Shown one piece after another: positions 15,086 to 23,908 of a stretch of DNA of 36,801 nucleotides. Within the stretch, counting starts at the first letter, position 1; every line of letters starts with the position of its first letter. The position numbers and the translations under genes are program-made. Under the pieces are notes generated by a model, which saw nothing but the letters and a program-made list of their open reading frames with translations, had not been told where the DNA came from and did not search any database. The stretch covers positions 1 through 36,801 of the forward strand of contig JABMQS010000037.1 of NCBI GenBank assembly GCA_013202525.1. The letters run 5' to 3'. The DNA comes from Candidatus Omnitrophota bacterium (GTDB lineage Bacteria > Omnitrophota > Gorgyraeia > JABMRG01).

Positions 15086-15907
15086 CTAACGCGGTATTAC
15101 AACAACATCATCGAAACGCAGGTCTATGATCTTGGCCTTCTTATCCTTTGACTCAAGATCATCAAGGACCTTCACGAGAACCTTTTCGCTCTCGCCAAAG
15201 CTGTGTTCACCTATTTCGATCCTGGTGCCATCCTTCAGGTATATAGAAGGATTATGCGGTGAATACACACTTATCTTGACAACGCTGTACTCTTTTGAAA
15301 AATCGCTATCCTCGATCTCCTTGAGCAGGGCTATTGCATTCTTAAGTGCCTTTGAACGGCTGCGCCTGTTCGGTGAGAGAAACCTCTCCGATACATCCAC
15401 GCCTGTTATAATAGGCAGCTCCGGCTCTGCCGCGATAAGAGGATTCGGAAGCACCACACAATCATCCGAAACCAGATAGAAGCGCCCGGAATCGACCTGG
15501 CAGAAAGGCTTCCTGATCTTATACGAAATCTCCAGTATATCCGGAAGCACCTTCGTGACCTTCACGTCCCTAAACTCCGGGTGCCTGCGAGTTACCTCAG
15601 CGGCACATCCTTCGAGATCGATGGTAAATATATTCGTGCCTTTCTTTGAAGTCAAGACAATGGCTGCGGGCCCTGAGCCGCCGTGAGAGGGCCGGCCCGA
15701 TACATTAATAGTCTTTACCTTAAAATAGTCCGAGTTAAAGATCATGGACGTGGCAGCCTTGACTCCAATGCCTACAACCACCAGCACCAATACCAAAGGC
15801 ACTGCTTTAAAAGCAATACCGGTCAGCGAGGATATGATATCTCCTCTAAACAGCGGCCTTGGAAAAAGTTTTTGTTTTCTCTGCTTCCTTCTCTTCTTTC
15901 TTGCCAT
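15086..15907 (-). CDS. ftsQ: Cell division protein FtsQ/DivIB
   Basis: A 273-residue bitopic protein. The ORF track begins at 15949, inside ddl; I choose the ATG at 15907, two bases after the ddl stop and preceded by AAGGG. It has a basic cytoplasmic tail (MARKKRRKQRKQKLF), a membrane segment near residues 38-58, a POTRA domain beginning FKVKTINVSG, and the FtsQ beta domain. FtsQ joins FtsL and FtsB in the divisome and regulates septal synthesis. FtsQ sequences diverge widely, so the assignment rests on position and architecture. Confidence 0.9.
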   Translation of the reverse strand: MARKKRRKQRKQKLFPRPLFRGDIISSLTGIAFKAVPLVLVLVVVGIGVKAATSMIFNSDYFKVKTINVSGRPSHGGSGPAAIVLTSKKGTNIFTIDLEGCAAEVTRRHPEFRDVKVTKVLPDILEISYKIRKPFCQVDSGRFYLVSDDCVVLPNPLIAAEPELPIITGVDVSERFLSPNRRSRSKALKNAIALLKEIEDSDFSKEYSVVKISVYSPHNPSIYLKDGTRIEIGEHSFGESEKVLVKVLDDLESKDKKAKIIDLRFDDVVVIPR

Positions 15908-15909
15908 AG

Positions 15910-16836
15910 TCAAACCCTTACTAAAGCTGATTCTACCATGCGTATGCACATCTGCGGAAAATCCACGCCAACAGCCTGCGCAGCCATAGGCAGGAGGCTT
16001 AAGGGTGTAAGGCCCGGAATAGTATTCAGCTCGAGTACAAAAATACTATCGTCCCTATCGTCGATGAGCATATCGACGCGGGAGAAGGCCTGACATCCCA
16101 GTGCGCGATGAGCCAGCTTACCCAAGCGCTGTGCCTCTTGTTTTATCTCCTCTTTAAAATCTGCAGGAATTATATATTCGCTCATGCCATCGGTATACTT
16201 TGCCTTAAAGCTATAAAATCTATCCCTTGGTTTGATCTGGATGACCGGAAGCGGCTCCTCGCCTAATATACCGACCGTAATATCCTTTCCCGGAATATAC
16301 TCTTCTATAAGGACCTCATCATCATGCAAGAAGGCCATATCAATAGCTGACTCGATCTCTTCCTTCTTCTCGACAATAGACAGGCCGATACTGGAGCCCT
16401 GGCTGGCTGGCTTTACAACAAGGGGAAGATCAAACCCCCTTGCAATAGAGATTGCACCGGAACGGCTCTGTGAGCTCCTCCACCTTGGCACCGGTATACC
16501 GCTGGCCTGAAATATCTTTTTGGAGGCGGCCTTATCCATTGCCAGGCGGCTGGCCTCAGGCCCGGAGCCTGTGAAAGGGAGGCCCATCTCATTAAGTATC
16601 GACTGTATGATTCCGTCCTCTCCGAATGTGCCATGCAGGGCTATGAAGGCAATATCTATTCCGGAATTCAATATTTGATCCTTGACAGAAGCAGGGTCCA
16701 CAGGGTCTATGCAGACCGCCTCCATACCAAGTGAAATAAGCGCATCGTAAACAGCCCTGCCTGACTTGATCGAAATATCCCTCTCTTCAGAGGGGCCGCC
16801 CAAAATAACGCCTATCCTGCCAAAATCTTTTTTCAT
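15910..16836 (-). CDS. ddl: D-alanine--D-alanine ligase
   Basis: A 308-residue ATP-grasp enzyme making the D-Ala-D-Ala dipeptide for MurF. It shows VILGGPSEERDISIKSG at the N-terminus, HGTFGEDGIIQSILNEMGLPF, the ATP-grasp lysine region VVKPASQGSSIGLSIV, EEYIPGKDITVGIL, and the metal-binding FVLELNTIPGLTPLSLLP. It overlaps the murB stop as ATGA. The murC-murB-ddl-ftsQ-ftsA order is the classic one. Confidence 0.96.
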   Translation of the reverse strand: MKKDFGRIGVILGGPSEERDISIKSGRAVYDALISLGMEAVCIDPVDPASVKDQILNSGIDIAFIALHGTFGEDGIIQSILNEMGLPFTGSGPEASRLAMDKAASKKIFQASGIPVPRWRSSQSRSGAISIARGFDLPLVVKPASQGSSIGLSIVEKKEEIESAIDMAFLHDDEVLIEEYIPGKDITVGILGEEPLPVIQIKPRDRFYSFKAKYTDGMSEYIIPADFKEEIKQEAQRLGKLAHRALGCQAFSRVDMLIDDRDDSIFVLELNTIPGLTPLSLLPMAAQAVGVDFPQMCIRMVESALVRV

Positions 16837-17747
16837 CTTATGATCTGTACCTCTTCCTCCAGCTTCACACCGTAGTCCTTATTAACCCTCTTCTTCACCA
16901 ATGCGATAAGGCGCAGGATATCCGCTGCCTTGGCGTGCCTTCTGTTTATAATAAAGTTTGCATGCTTACTCGATACAGAAGCGCCGCCAACCCTGGTGCC
17001 TTTTAAACCGCATCTATCTATCATCTTCGCAGCGGTCAGGCCCGCATTGCGCGGGTTCTTAAACATACAGCCGCAGCTCGGCGCGCTGTAATCCTGCGTA
17101 GAAAGCCTTCTCTCTGTATAGGTATTTAGCCTGTCTCTTATATCAGTTCTGCTTCTCTTTTTCAAGCAGAAAGTGGCCTTTACGATAATAAGTCCGGCCA
17201 AGCTGCTTTTGCGATATCCAAGGCCTGCGCTTTTGGCCTTTAATACCCTTACCCTACCATCTCTATCTACGGCCATTATCTCCTTTATGATATCGGAGAT
17301 AGATCCGCCGTATGCACCGGCATTCTGAACTATCGCCCCGCCGACGCTGCCCGGTATGCCTACTAAAAATTCAGGGCCTCCGAGTGAGAGCCTCTCGGCT
17401 GCGTGGCAAAGCATATTAAGCCCGAGCCCTGCCCCACACATCAAAGACTCCCCGTCAGAATCGATTCTCTTAAAGAACGGGGAGGATAATCTCAATAAGA
17501 CCTTATTCATTCCTTTGTCTGCCACTATTATATTACTTCCATTGCCTATTGCCAAGTAAGAAATTCCTCTTCGGCGGCAGAGTTTTACAAATTCAACCAA
17601 CTCCTCAAGCGACCCGGGCCGGCAGAGCGCTGCGCAGGGGCCGCCTACGCGCATGGTGGTATAACCTGCCATAGGCACCCTAAATCCCGCAATACACTTC
17701 AGGCCCTTCAGGGCCCTGGATCTATCTTTATACACCTGCCCTCGCAA
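16833..17747 (-). CDS. murB: UDP-N-acetylenolpyruvoylglucosamine reductase
   Basis: A 304-residue FAD enzyme reducing UDP-GlcNAc-enolpyruvate to UDP-MurNAc. The FAD domain has TTMRVGGPCAALCRPGS, LAIGNGSNIIV and FLVGIPGSVGGAIVQNAGAYG; YRKSSL and CGCMFKNPRNAG follow. The start at 17747 is a TTG with AGGAG seven bases upstream, inside the end of murC (20-nt overlap); a GTG four codons later is the alternative. Confidence 0.95.
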   Translation of the reverse strand: MRGQVYKDRSRALKGLKCIAGFRVPMAGYTTMRVGGPCAALCRPGSLEELVEFVKLCRRRGISYLAIGNGSNIIVADKGMNKVLLRLSSPFFKRIDSDGESLMCGAGLGLNMLCHAAERLSLGGPEFLVGIPGSVGGAIVQNAGAYGGSISDIIKEIMAVDRDGRVRVLKAKSAGLGYRKSSLAGLIIVKATFCLKKRSRTDIRDRLNTYTERRLSTQDYSAPSCGCMFKNPRNAGLTAAKMIDRCGLKGTRVGGASVSSKHANFIINRRHAKAADILRLIALVKKRVNKDYGVKLEEEVQIIR

Positions 17748-19128
17748 CGATCCGCTCCTGTTTGGCCTTAAGCCTTAAGATAAATTCACCGGATAGCCTG
17801 CCTATATCACCTGCCCCCAGAAAGAGTACGATATCCCCGGGCCTCAGAAAACCGGCAAGGTAATCCAGCAGTCTGTCCTTTATTATATAATTGGCATTTA
17901 TTTTTTTCAGCTTTATGACCTCGCTGTATATATTCATAGATGTCACGCCGTATATCGGTTTTTCATTTGCAGCATAAATATCTGTAAGGATAAGAAAATC
18001 TGTATCACCGAAGGCACGCGCAAACTCTTTCTTTAAAAATTTGGTCCTCGTATAACGGTGCGGCTGGAATACCGATACAAGCCTCTTGCGGCCTATGTTG
18101 CGCGCGGCCTTAAGGGTGGCCTTTATCTCAGTGGGGTGGTGCGCATAATCGTCGATTATGAGCATATCGTTTATCTCGGCCTTCACCTGGAAGCGGCGCT
18201 GGGCGCCCTTAAACTGGAATATGGCAGACCTTATCGTATCCGGCTCAAGGCCTATATCAAGGCCTACGGCTATGGCGGCCATGGCATTAAGTATATTGTG
18301 CTCGCCGGGAACACGTATCCTGAAAGGCCCTATATCCTTCTTCTGATATGCGCAGTTAAATTCGGAGTGCATATCACCGAGTTTGATACTGCTGGCATAG
18401 AGCGTATTACCTTTGGAAAATCCGTAGGTAATAAGCCTGCGCTTAAAACGCTTGAGGATCTTTCTTATGTATGGCCCGTCGCCCCAGCACACAGCAGCAC
18501 CCCTTGTAGTAACGCTATTCACAAACTTTACATAGGCATCCTGTATCTGTTCTATGCCTTCATAATAGTCGAGATGCTCTAAATCGATATTTGTAACTAC
18601 CGCGTACGTGGGCTTTAGGTACAAGAAAGAACCGTCCGACTCATCCGCCTCTACCACAAAAAACTCACCGTCACCTATGAAAGCGTTTCCATTAAGATAC
18701 GGTACCAGGGCCCCCACCACACCGCTCGGCGTAAGGTTTGCCTCCTTTAGCATGGTAGAGACCATGGATGATGTCGTGGTCTTGCCATGTGCGCCCGAGA
18801 CCGCGATGCACCTCTTCGACTTTGCCAGGTAGGCCAGAAACTCCCCTCTCTTCTGCATGGGAATTTTCTTCTTCTTCGCCTCGGTAAGTTCAGGATTATT
18901 GCTCAGTATAGCGGATGAATAGACCACGATATCCGCATCATCTATATTTTCCGGGCGGTGGCCGATTTCGATCTCGGCTCCTTCGCCGATTAACCTCTCT
19001 GTTATGTTGCTCGATTTTATATCAGAGCCGCTTATCCGGTAGCCCTTCTTAAGACAGAGCCAGGCAATACCGCTCATGCCTATGCCGCCTATACCTATAA
19101 AATGGATCTTCTTCACGCCCTTAAGCAT
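17728..19128 (-). CDS. murC: UDP-N-acetylmuramate--L-alanine ligase
   Basis: A 466-residue Mur ligase adding L-Ala to UDP-MurNAc. Domain 1 starts IHFIGIGGIGMSGIAWL; the P-loop is SGAHGKTTTSSM; DESDGSFL, the central LIIDDYAHHPTEIKATL and the C-terminal VFQPHRYTRTKFL are all intact. It overlaps the murG end by 8 nt with GGGGAG upstream of its ATG. It acts in the cytoplasm, directly before MurD. Confidence 0.97.
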   Translation of the reverse strand: MLKGVKKIHFIGIGGIGMSGIAWLCLKKGYRISGSDIKSSNITERLIGEGAEIEIGHRPENIDDADIVVYSSAILSNNPELTEAKKKKIPMQKRGEFLAYLAKSKRCIAVSGAHGKTTTSSMVSTMLKEANLTPSGVVGALVPYLNGNAFIGDGEFFVVEADESDGSFLYLKPTYAVVTNIDLEHLDYYEGIEQIQDAYVKFVNSVTTRGAAVCWGDGPYIRKILKRFKRRLITYGFSKGNTLYASSIKLGDMHSEFNCAYQKKDIGPFRIRVPGEHNILNAMAAIAVGLDIGLEPDTIRSAIFQFKGAQRRFQVKAEINDMLIIDDYAHHPTEIKATLKAARNIGRKRLVSVFQPHRYTRTKFLKKEFARAFGDTDFLILTDIYAANEKPIYGVTSMNIYSEVIKLKKINANYIIKDRLLDYLAGFLRPGDIVLFLGAGDIGRLSGEFILRLKAKQERIVARAGV

Positions 19129-20221
19129 CTACAAGTCTCCCCACCGCATCTGCCAATCTCAATGTCGCGTCAGCCCTTGCAAGAGGACGCATAGCAGCAG
19201 ACATCTCTTTTAGTTTATTATCATCTCTTATCAGGTTCAGAATCTGCGTCTTTAGGTCTTCGGGCACTACATCTTTCTGTTTATGCACAATGGCCCCGCC
19301 CCACCCGGCCACAAAATCGGCATTCTCCAGCTGATGGCAGCCGGCACCAGGGTAAGGTATAAAAATAGCTGGTATACCAAAGAGGCAGATCTCCGCAATG
19401 GTCGTTGCGCCACAGCGGCATATGATAAGGTCGGCTGCCTTATAGAGCATGCCCATCCTCTCGCAAAATGACCTTGCGTAGTGGGTGATCCTACATTTAT
19501 CATAGGTTCTTACCACTTGCTCCAGATCATTCTCGCCGGTAATATGGATCACCTGCACCATATCCTTGTCCAATTCCTTGAAATCCCGGGCCATATCTAC
19601 AAGTATGCTGTTGATAGCAGAGGCGCCCCTGCTTCCGCCAAGCACCATCAGGGTCTTCTTATTACGCGCAAGCCCCAGGCGCGAACGCGCCTCAGCCCTG
19701 GTGATCGTCTTAAAATCTTTTAAGAGGCTCTCGCGGATCGGATTTCCGGTAAAGACATATTTATCCCCTCCGCCCAGCAAGGCATTGTTAAAACTAAAGC
19801 AGGCCCTGTCCGCATCCTTCAGGAAGAGTCTATTGGCCCGGCCCAATGTGACATTCTGCTCGTGTATGAGTATCTTCTTTCGTGCAGCCTTTGCCGTCGT
19901 GACGACAGGACCGGATATATACGCGCCAAAACTCACCACGACATCAGGGCTGAGCTCATCTATCATCCTTTCGGCCTTAGCGCGCGCAGTCAAAAACCTT
20001 ATGAAGAATGACGGCCATTTGGCTGAAAGGCCATAGGGCATCTTTGGCACCTTCAGTGCCTCAAATGTAAACCCCGCGTCTTTTACGATCTCCGCGGTCT
20101 TTGCGCTCTCATCGATAATAAAGACGATATCGCTCCTACCCCGCCTCTTCAACTCATGCGCAAGGCTACAAGCAGGAAATATGTGCCCTCCTGTGCCGCC
20201 GCATACTATAAGTATTCTCAT
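19121..20221 (-). CDS. murG: Lipid II synthase, UDP-GlcNAc transferase
   Basis: A 366-residue GT28 glycosyltransferase on the inner face of the membrane, converting lipid I to lipid II. It shows the GGTGGHIFPACSLA loop, SFGAYISGPVV, HEQNVTLGRANR, VLGGSRGASAIN, the donor-binding CRCGATTIAEICLFGIPAIFIPYP and the final QLENADF. AGGAG precedes the ATG, 6 nt after the ftsW stop. Confidence 0.97.
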   Translation of the reverse strand: MRILIVCGGTGGHIFPACSLAHELKRRGRSDIVFIIDESAKTAEIVKDAGFTFEALKVPKMPYGLSAKWPSFFIRFLTARAKAERMIDELSPDVVVSFGAYISGPVVTTAKAARKKILIHEQNVTLGRANRLFLKDADRACFSFNNALLGGGDKYVFTGNPIRESLLKDFKTITRAEARSRLGLARNKKTLMVLGGSRGASAINSILVDMARDFKELDKDMVQVIHITGENDLEQVVRTYDKCRITHYARSFCERMGMLYKAADLIICRCGATTIAEICLFGIPAIFIPYPGAGCHQLENADFVAGWGGAIVHKQKDVVPEDLKTQILNLIRDDNKLKEMSAAMRPLARADATLRLADAVGRLVDA

Positions 20222-20227
20222 GGTCTC

Positions 20228-21313
20228 CTAACGCCTGTGTCTTGCCACATTTAAAAGAAGTCCGACGCTTACCATATTATAGATCAGCGAAGTCCCGCCG
20301 TAGCTTATAAACGGCAGCGGCAGGCCCTTTGTCGGTATCGATGCTGTAACCGCTCCTATATTTATCAGCGCCTGCAGGCCTATCATGCTGACCAGGCCAA
20401 AGGCAAGAAACTGCCCGAAGAGATCCCGCGCCGAATACGCTATCTTGAATCCCAGCCAGATAAAGGCCGTAAGAAGCGTTATTATACCCAGCGTGCCTAT
20501 AAGGCCGAACTCCTCGGCAATAATCGCAAATATAAAATCTGTGTGCGCCTCGGGCAGGTAAAATAGCTTCTGCTTCGAATGCGCCAGCCCCACGCCGAAT
20601 ATCCCTCCTGAACCGAGGGCGATCAGGGACTGTATAATCTGGAAACCCGTCCCCCGCGGATCCTGCCATGGATCAAAGAACGCCAACATCCTCTTTATGC
20701 GATATGGCTTGGATATTATCAGACCCGCCACTGCAAAAAGCCCCGGAAGGGTTGTAAGAAAAAGCTGCTTTACCCTGACCCCCGCTACAAACGCCATTAT
20801 TATGATAAGTATCGCAAGCGCTACCGCAGTGCCCAGGTCCGGCTCAGCCAGGATCAACATCACGCAAAGCCCCAGGACCAAAACCAGCGGCAGGAACCCG
20901 TGCCTGAAACTTTCAATCTCCGACTGCTTGCGGGAAAGCACATCCGCCGTATAAAAGACCAGTGCCATCTTGGCAAATTCCGACGGCTGAAAACTGATCG
21001 CTCCTATACTTATCCAGCGCCTGGCGCCCCCGGCTGACCTGCCTATCCCGGGTATAAATACCGCTACCAGCAGTAATATCGACAATATCAGAAAAGGCTT
21101 TATATATCTTCTCAACTTCAAATAATCGATACTCATAAAAGAGACTGCCAGAATGAATCCGAATAACATGTAGAGGAGGTGCTTCTTAAAATAGTATGCG
21201 CTGTCACCATAGGCCTCAAAGGCAAAGACGCCGCTGGCAGAGTATATCATCACCGCCCCGATACCGAGCATCATAATAGTAACCGCCAGTAACCTGATGC
21301 GTATTTCTCTCAT
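20228..21313 (-). CDS. ftsW: SEDS-family septal glycosyltransferase
   Basis: A 361-residue membrane enzyme polymerising lipid II at the septum with FtsI. About ten membrane segments are evident, with family motifs GGARRWISIGAISFQPSEFAK, LAEPDLGTAVALAI, TGFQIIQSLIALGSGGIFGVG and the C-terminal PTKGLPLPFISYGGTSLI. Its ATG overlaps the murD stop as ATGA. No Shine-Dalgarno is present because a repeat element occupies the upstream sequence, so translation probably depends on termination at murD. Confidence 0.95.
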   Translation of the reverse strand: MREIRIRLLAVTIMMLGIGAVMIYSASGVFAFEAYGDSAYYFKKHLLYMLFGFILAVSFMSIDYLKLRRYIKPFLILSILLLVAVFIPGIGRSAGGARRWISIGAISFQPSEFAKMALVFYTADVLSRKQSEIESFRHGFLPLVLVLGLCVMLILAEPDLGTAVALAILIIIMAFVAGVRVKQLFLTTLPGLFAVAGLIISKPYRIKRMLAFFDPWQDPRGTGFQIIQSLIALGSGGIFGVGLAHSKQKLFYLPEAHTDFIFAIIAEEFGLIGTLGIITLLTAFIWLGFKIAYSARDLFGQFLAFGLVSMIGLQALINIGAVTASIPTKGLPLPFISYGGTSLIYNMVSVGLLLNVARHRR

Positions 21314-22797
21314 TGTTTTAAGTTCGGAGTTTGGAGTTTGCCCCTCGCATTCGCTCGGGATCCCTCAGCGAGAGGTCCCGAACCCTCCTTCGCTGAAGCT
21401 ACGGAGGGTAAATTCCGTGAGGGAGAGTTCGGAGTCCGCTCACCTGTCTCCTTTTTTAATCCGTCTACAGCCGTACAAAAGGCCTCGCCGCGCTCCTTGT
21501 AGCTGCTGTACATATCAAAGCTCGCGCACATAGGAGAAAGCAGGACTATTCCCTTGCCGCCTGCAAGAGTCCCTGCGGTAGAGGCCGCCTCTTCCATGCA
21601 AGATGCATCATAGATATCTGCTGCGCCCTTAAGGGCCTTTTTGATCTTATCCTTTGCCTCGCCTATAAGGACGACTGCCTTTACCTTCTCTGCAATAAGG
21701 CCCCTGATAGCGCTAAAATCGCTTCCCTTGTCCCTGCCGCCTGCTATCAGTATGACATTACCCTCGCATGAAGAAAGCGCTGCGCGGCATGCATCGACTG
21801 TGGTTGCCTTTGAGTCATCTATAAACCTCACGCCATCGATAGCCGCTATATCCTGAAACCGGTGCTTCAGCCCTTTGAATGCACATGCTGCCTCCTTTAT
21901 CGCATCAAGCTTTGCGCCGCTCAGATATGCGCACAGACAGGCGCACAATATGTTTGCAATATTATGGGAGCCCTTCAACATAATATCATCGGCCCTGCAT
22001 ACGGTAAGCTCCTTGCCGTCCATATTAAGGATAAGCTTTTCTTCGTCAAGATAGCAGCCCTCTACCTTACTATCCATACTGAAAAAATATACTCTCGCGT
22101 CGATCTCATCCTTCAGGCCCTTGAGATTCGGGTCATCGTAATTCAAGACAACAAAATCATCCTTGCCCTGATTCTTGAATATATTCTTTTTGGAGCCGAG
22201 GTAATCCTCAATATCAGGATGCCAATCAAAATGGTTCTGGGTAATATTTGTTATGGCACTGACCTTCGGCCTGAAATCCCTGATCCTCTTCAGCTGAAAA
22301 GAGCTCGCCTCAAGCACAACGGCCTCTCTCTTTGTCATATCCGTTATCTCGCCGCAGAAGGCATCGCCTATGTTTCCACAGACTGAAATATTTATGCCGC
22401 TTTGCTTAAGCATAAGTCCTATCAGAGTAACTATGGTGGTCTTTCCGTTTGTACCTGTGACAGCTGTTATCGGCGCTTTACAAAAGGAACTTGCAAGCTC
22501 TATCTCGCTTACCACCGGTATGGAATCGGCCTCTGCAATGGTTATGGCCCGGGAATCATCCTTTACGCCGGGGCTTACAACGACGAGTTGGGCACCCTTT
22601 ATGAAATCTTCTGTGTGTCCGCCGGTCTCAACAAAGACCCCTGCATCTTTAAGCTCACGGGCCACAGCCTTTAGTTTCTGCGGGTCCCCTGCGTCTGTGG
22701 CATAGACCTCCGCGCCCTTCTGCTTTAACAAAAGCGAGGCAGCCTTTCCGCTCTCACCGATACCAACAACTGCTATCTTCTTGCCGCGCAAATCCAT
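21310..22797 (-). CDS. murD: UDP-N-acetylmuramoylalanine--D-glutamate ligase with repeat-encoded C-terminal tail
   Basis: A 495-residue Mur ligase adding D-Glu. It has AVVGIGESGKAASLLL at the start, the P-loop AVTGTNGKTTIVTLI, NITQNHFDWH, RFIDDSKATTVDACRAAL and the C-terminal LLSPMCASFDMYSSYKERGE. The normal protein would end near residue 447; the remaining ~48 residues (ERTPNSPSRNLPSVASAKEG and onward) are read from a palindromic repeat inserted at the 3' end. The tail is Pro/Ser/Gly-rich and unlike any Mur ligase part. Catalytic residues are intact. Confidence 0.95.
   Translation of the reverse strand: MDLRGKKIAVVGIGESGKAASLLLKQKGAEVYATDAGDPQKLKAVARELKDAGVFVETGGHTEDFIKGAQLVVVSPGVKDDSRAITIAEADSIPVVSEIELASSFCKAPITAVTGTNGKTTIVTLIGLMLKQSGINISVCGNIGDAFCGEITDMTKREAVVLEASSFQLKRIRDFRPKVSAITNITQNHFDWHPDIEDYLGSKKNIFKNQGKDDFVVLNYDDPNLKGLKDEIDARVYFFSMDSKVEGCYLDEEKLILNMDGKELTVCRADDIMLKGSHNIANILCACLCAYLSGAKLDAIKEAACAFKGLKHRFQDIAAIDGVRFIDDSKATTVDACRAALSSCEGNVILIAGGRDKGSDFSAIRGLIAEKVKAVVLIGEAKDKIKKALKGAADIYDASCMEEAASTAGTLAGGKGIVLLSPMCASFDMYSSYKERGEAFCTAVDGLKKETGERTPNSPSRNLPSVASAKEGSGPLAEGSRANARGKLQTPNLKQ
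21321..21435. repeat. Palindromic repeat element inserted in the murD 3' end
   Basis: A segment bounded by the direct repeat AGTTCGGAGT (21321-21330 and 21426-21435). Inside are two inverted repeats: CCCTCC...GGAGGG, and a GGGATCCCTCAGCGAGAGGTCCC-like hairpin read here in short parts (GGGATCCCTC / GAGAGGTCCC). It is read in frame as the murD tail and abuts the ftsW start. It resembles the coding-region palindromic elements known from Rickettsia in behaviour, not in sequence. Confidence 0.7.
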
Positions 22798-22813
22798 AAG
22801 ACCCCTTCTGGCC

Positions 22814-23908
22814 CTAACGCAATTTCAGTGTGGCGAGGGTGAATAATGCCAGAATAGCTGCGATTATCCAGAAGCGCACCACGATCTTTGACTCCGGCCA
22901 GCCCCGCATCTGCAGATGGTGATGAAACGGCGCCATTAGAAATATCCTGCGGCGCCTCAGCTTAAACGAAGCCACCTGCAATATGACTGAAAACGCCTCA
23001 AATACAAAGATCCCGCCCACTATAAACAAGAGCATCTCTTTTTTTATACATGCGGCGACCACGCCAATGCCGCCGCCAAGCGCCAATGACCCGACGTCAC
23101 CCATAAATACCGTGGCCGGAAAAGAATTAAACCATAAGAACCCCAGCCCCGCGCCTGCTATAGCGGCGCAGTATACCGCAAGCTCGCCCGCGCCGGGTAT
23201 ATATTTCAAAAAGAGATAATCTGCAAATTGCATATTTCCTATGACATAGCTCACCGCCGTATAGCAGAAGGCCACCATGATTATACACCCGATAGCCAGG
23301 CCATCAAGGCCGTCGGTCAGGTTTACGGCATTGGAACTGCCGACTATTACAAGCATGACAAAAAGAATATAGAATATCCCTACATTGATAACGGCGTTTT
23401 TGAAGAACGGCAGGTATATCCCGCCGCCTACACTGGGGTCAAAATATAGTATGGTCGCCACTACAAGCCCCAGTATCACCTCCCCGGTAAACTTGGTAGT
23501 CTTACTCAAGCCGCCGGAGGGGTCCTTTTTTATGAGCTTGAAATAATCATCTATAAAGCCGACCGCACCGAGCCATATCGTAGAGAATAAGGTTATAAGT
23601 ATATAACGATTATCCAGCCTCGCCCACAAGAGGGTGGCCGCCAAAATAGCCACCAGCATGATGACGCCGCCCATGGTGGGCGTGCCTTCCTTGTCCTTAT
23701 GCATAGGATAGATGCCCGGTGCCTCCTCTTCGCTGCGCACATACTCGCCTATCTTCAGCTTCTTCAGTATCCTTATAATATAAGGCCCCAGGACAATACT
23801 CAGGATAAAGGCGGTTATTATAGCGCCTGCGGCCCTGAATGTAATATAACGAAATACATTAAAACCAAAGAATATATCTCTTAGCGGATAGAGCAATTGA
23901 TAAAGCAA
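22814..23908 (-). CDS. mraY: Phospho-MurNAc-pentapeptide translocase
   Basis: A 364-residue polytopic enzyme transferring phospho-MurNAc-pentapeptide to undecaprenyl phosphate (lipid I). Family motifs include KEGTPTMGGVIML, GFIDDYFKLIKKDPSGGLS, NAVNLTDGLDGLAIG, FMGDVGSLALGGGIG and FLMAPFHHHLQMRGWPESKI. The start is a TTG with a strong GGAGG seven bases upstream, inside the end of murF (28-nt overlap). No ATG is available before the conserved N-terminus. Confidence 0.96.
   Translation of the reverse strand: MLYQLLYPLRDIFFGFNVFRYITFRAAGAIITAFILSIVLGPYIIRILKKLKIGEYVRSEEEAPGIYPMHKDKEGTPTMGGVIMLVAILAATLLWARLDNRYILITLFSTIWLGAVGFIDDYFKLIKKDPSGGLSKTTKFTGEVILGLVVATILYFDPSVGGGIYLPFFKNAVINVGIFYILFVMLVIVGSSNAVNLTDGLDGLAIGCIIMVAFCYTAVSYVIGNMQFADYLFLKYIPGAGELAVYCAAIAGAGLGFLWFNSFPATVFMGDVGSLALGGGIGVVAACIKKEMLLFIVGGIFVFEAFSVILQVASFKLRRRRIFLMAPFHHHLQMRGWPESKIVVRFWIIAAILALFTLATLKLR

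Noticed and set aside
15908-15949. Longer FtsQ start in the ORF track
   Set aside because: It overlaps ddl; the ATG two bases after the ddl stop has an AAGGG site and opens the expected basic tail.
20277-20669. 130-residue same-strand ORF inside ftsW
   Set aside because: FtsW is fully conserved in the other frame; this ORF has no ribosome site and no recognisable domain.
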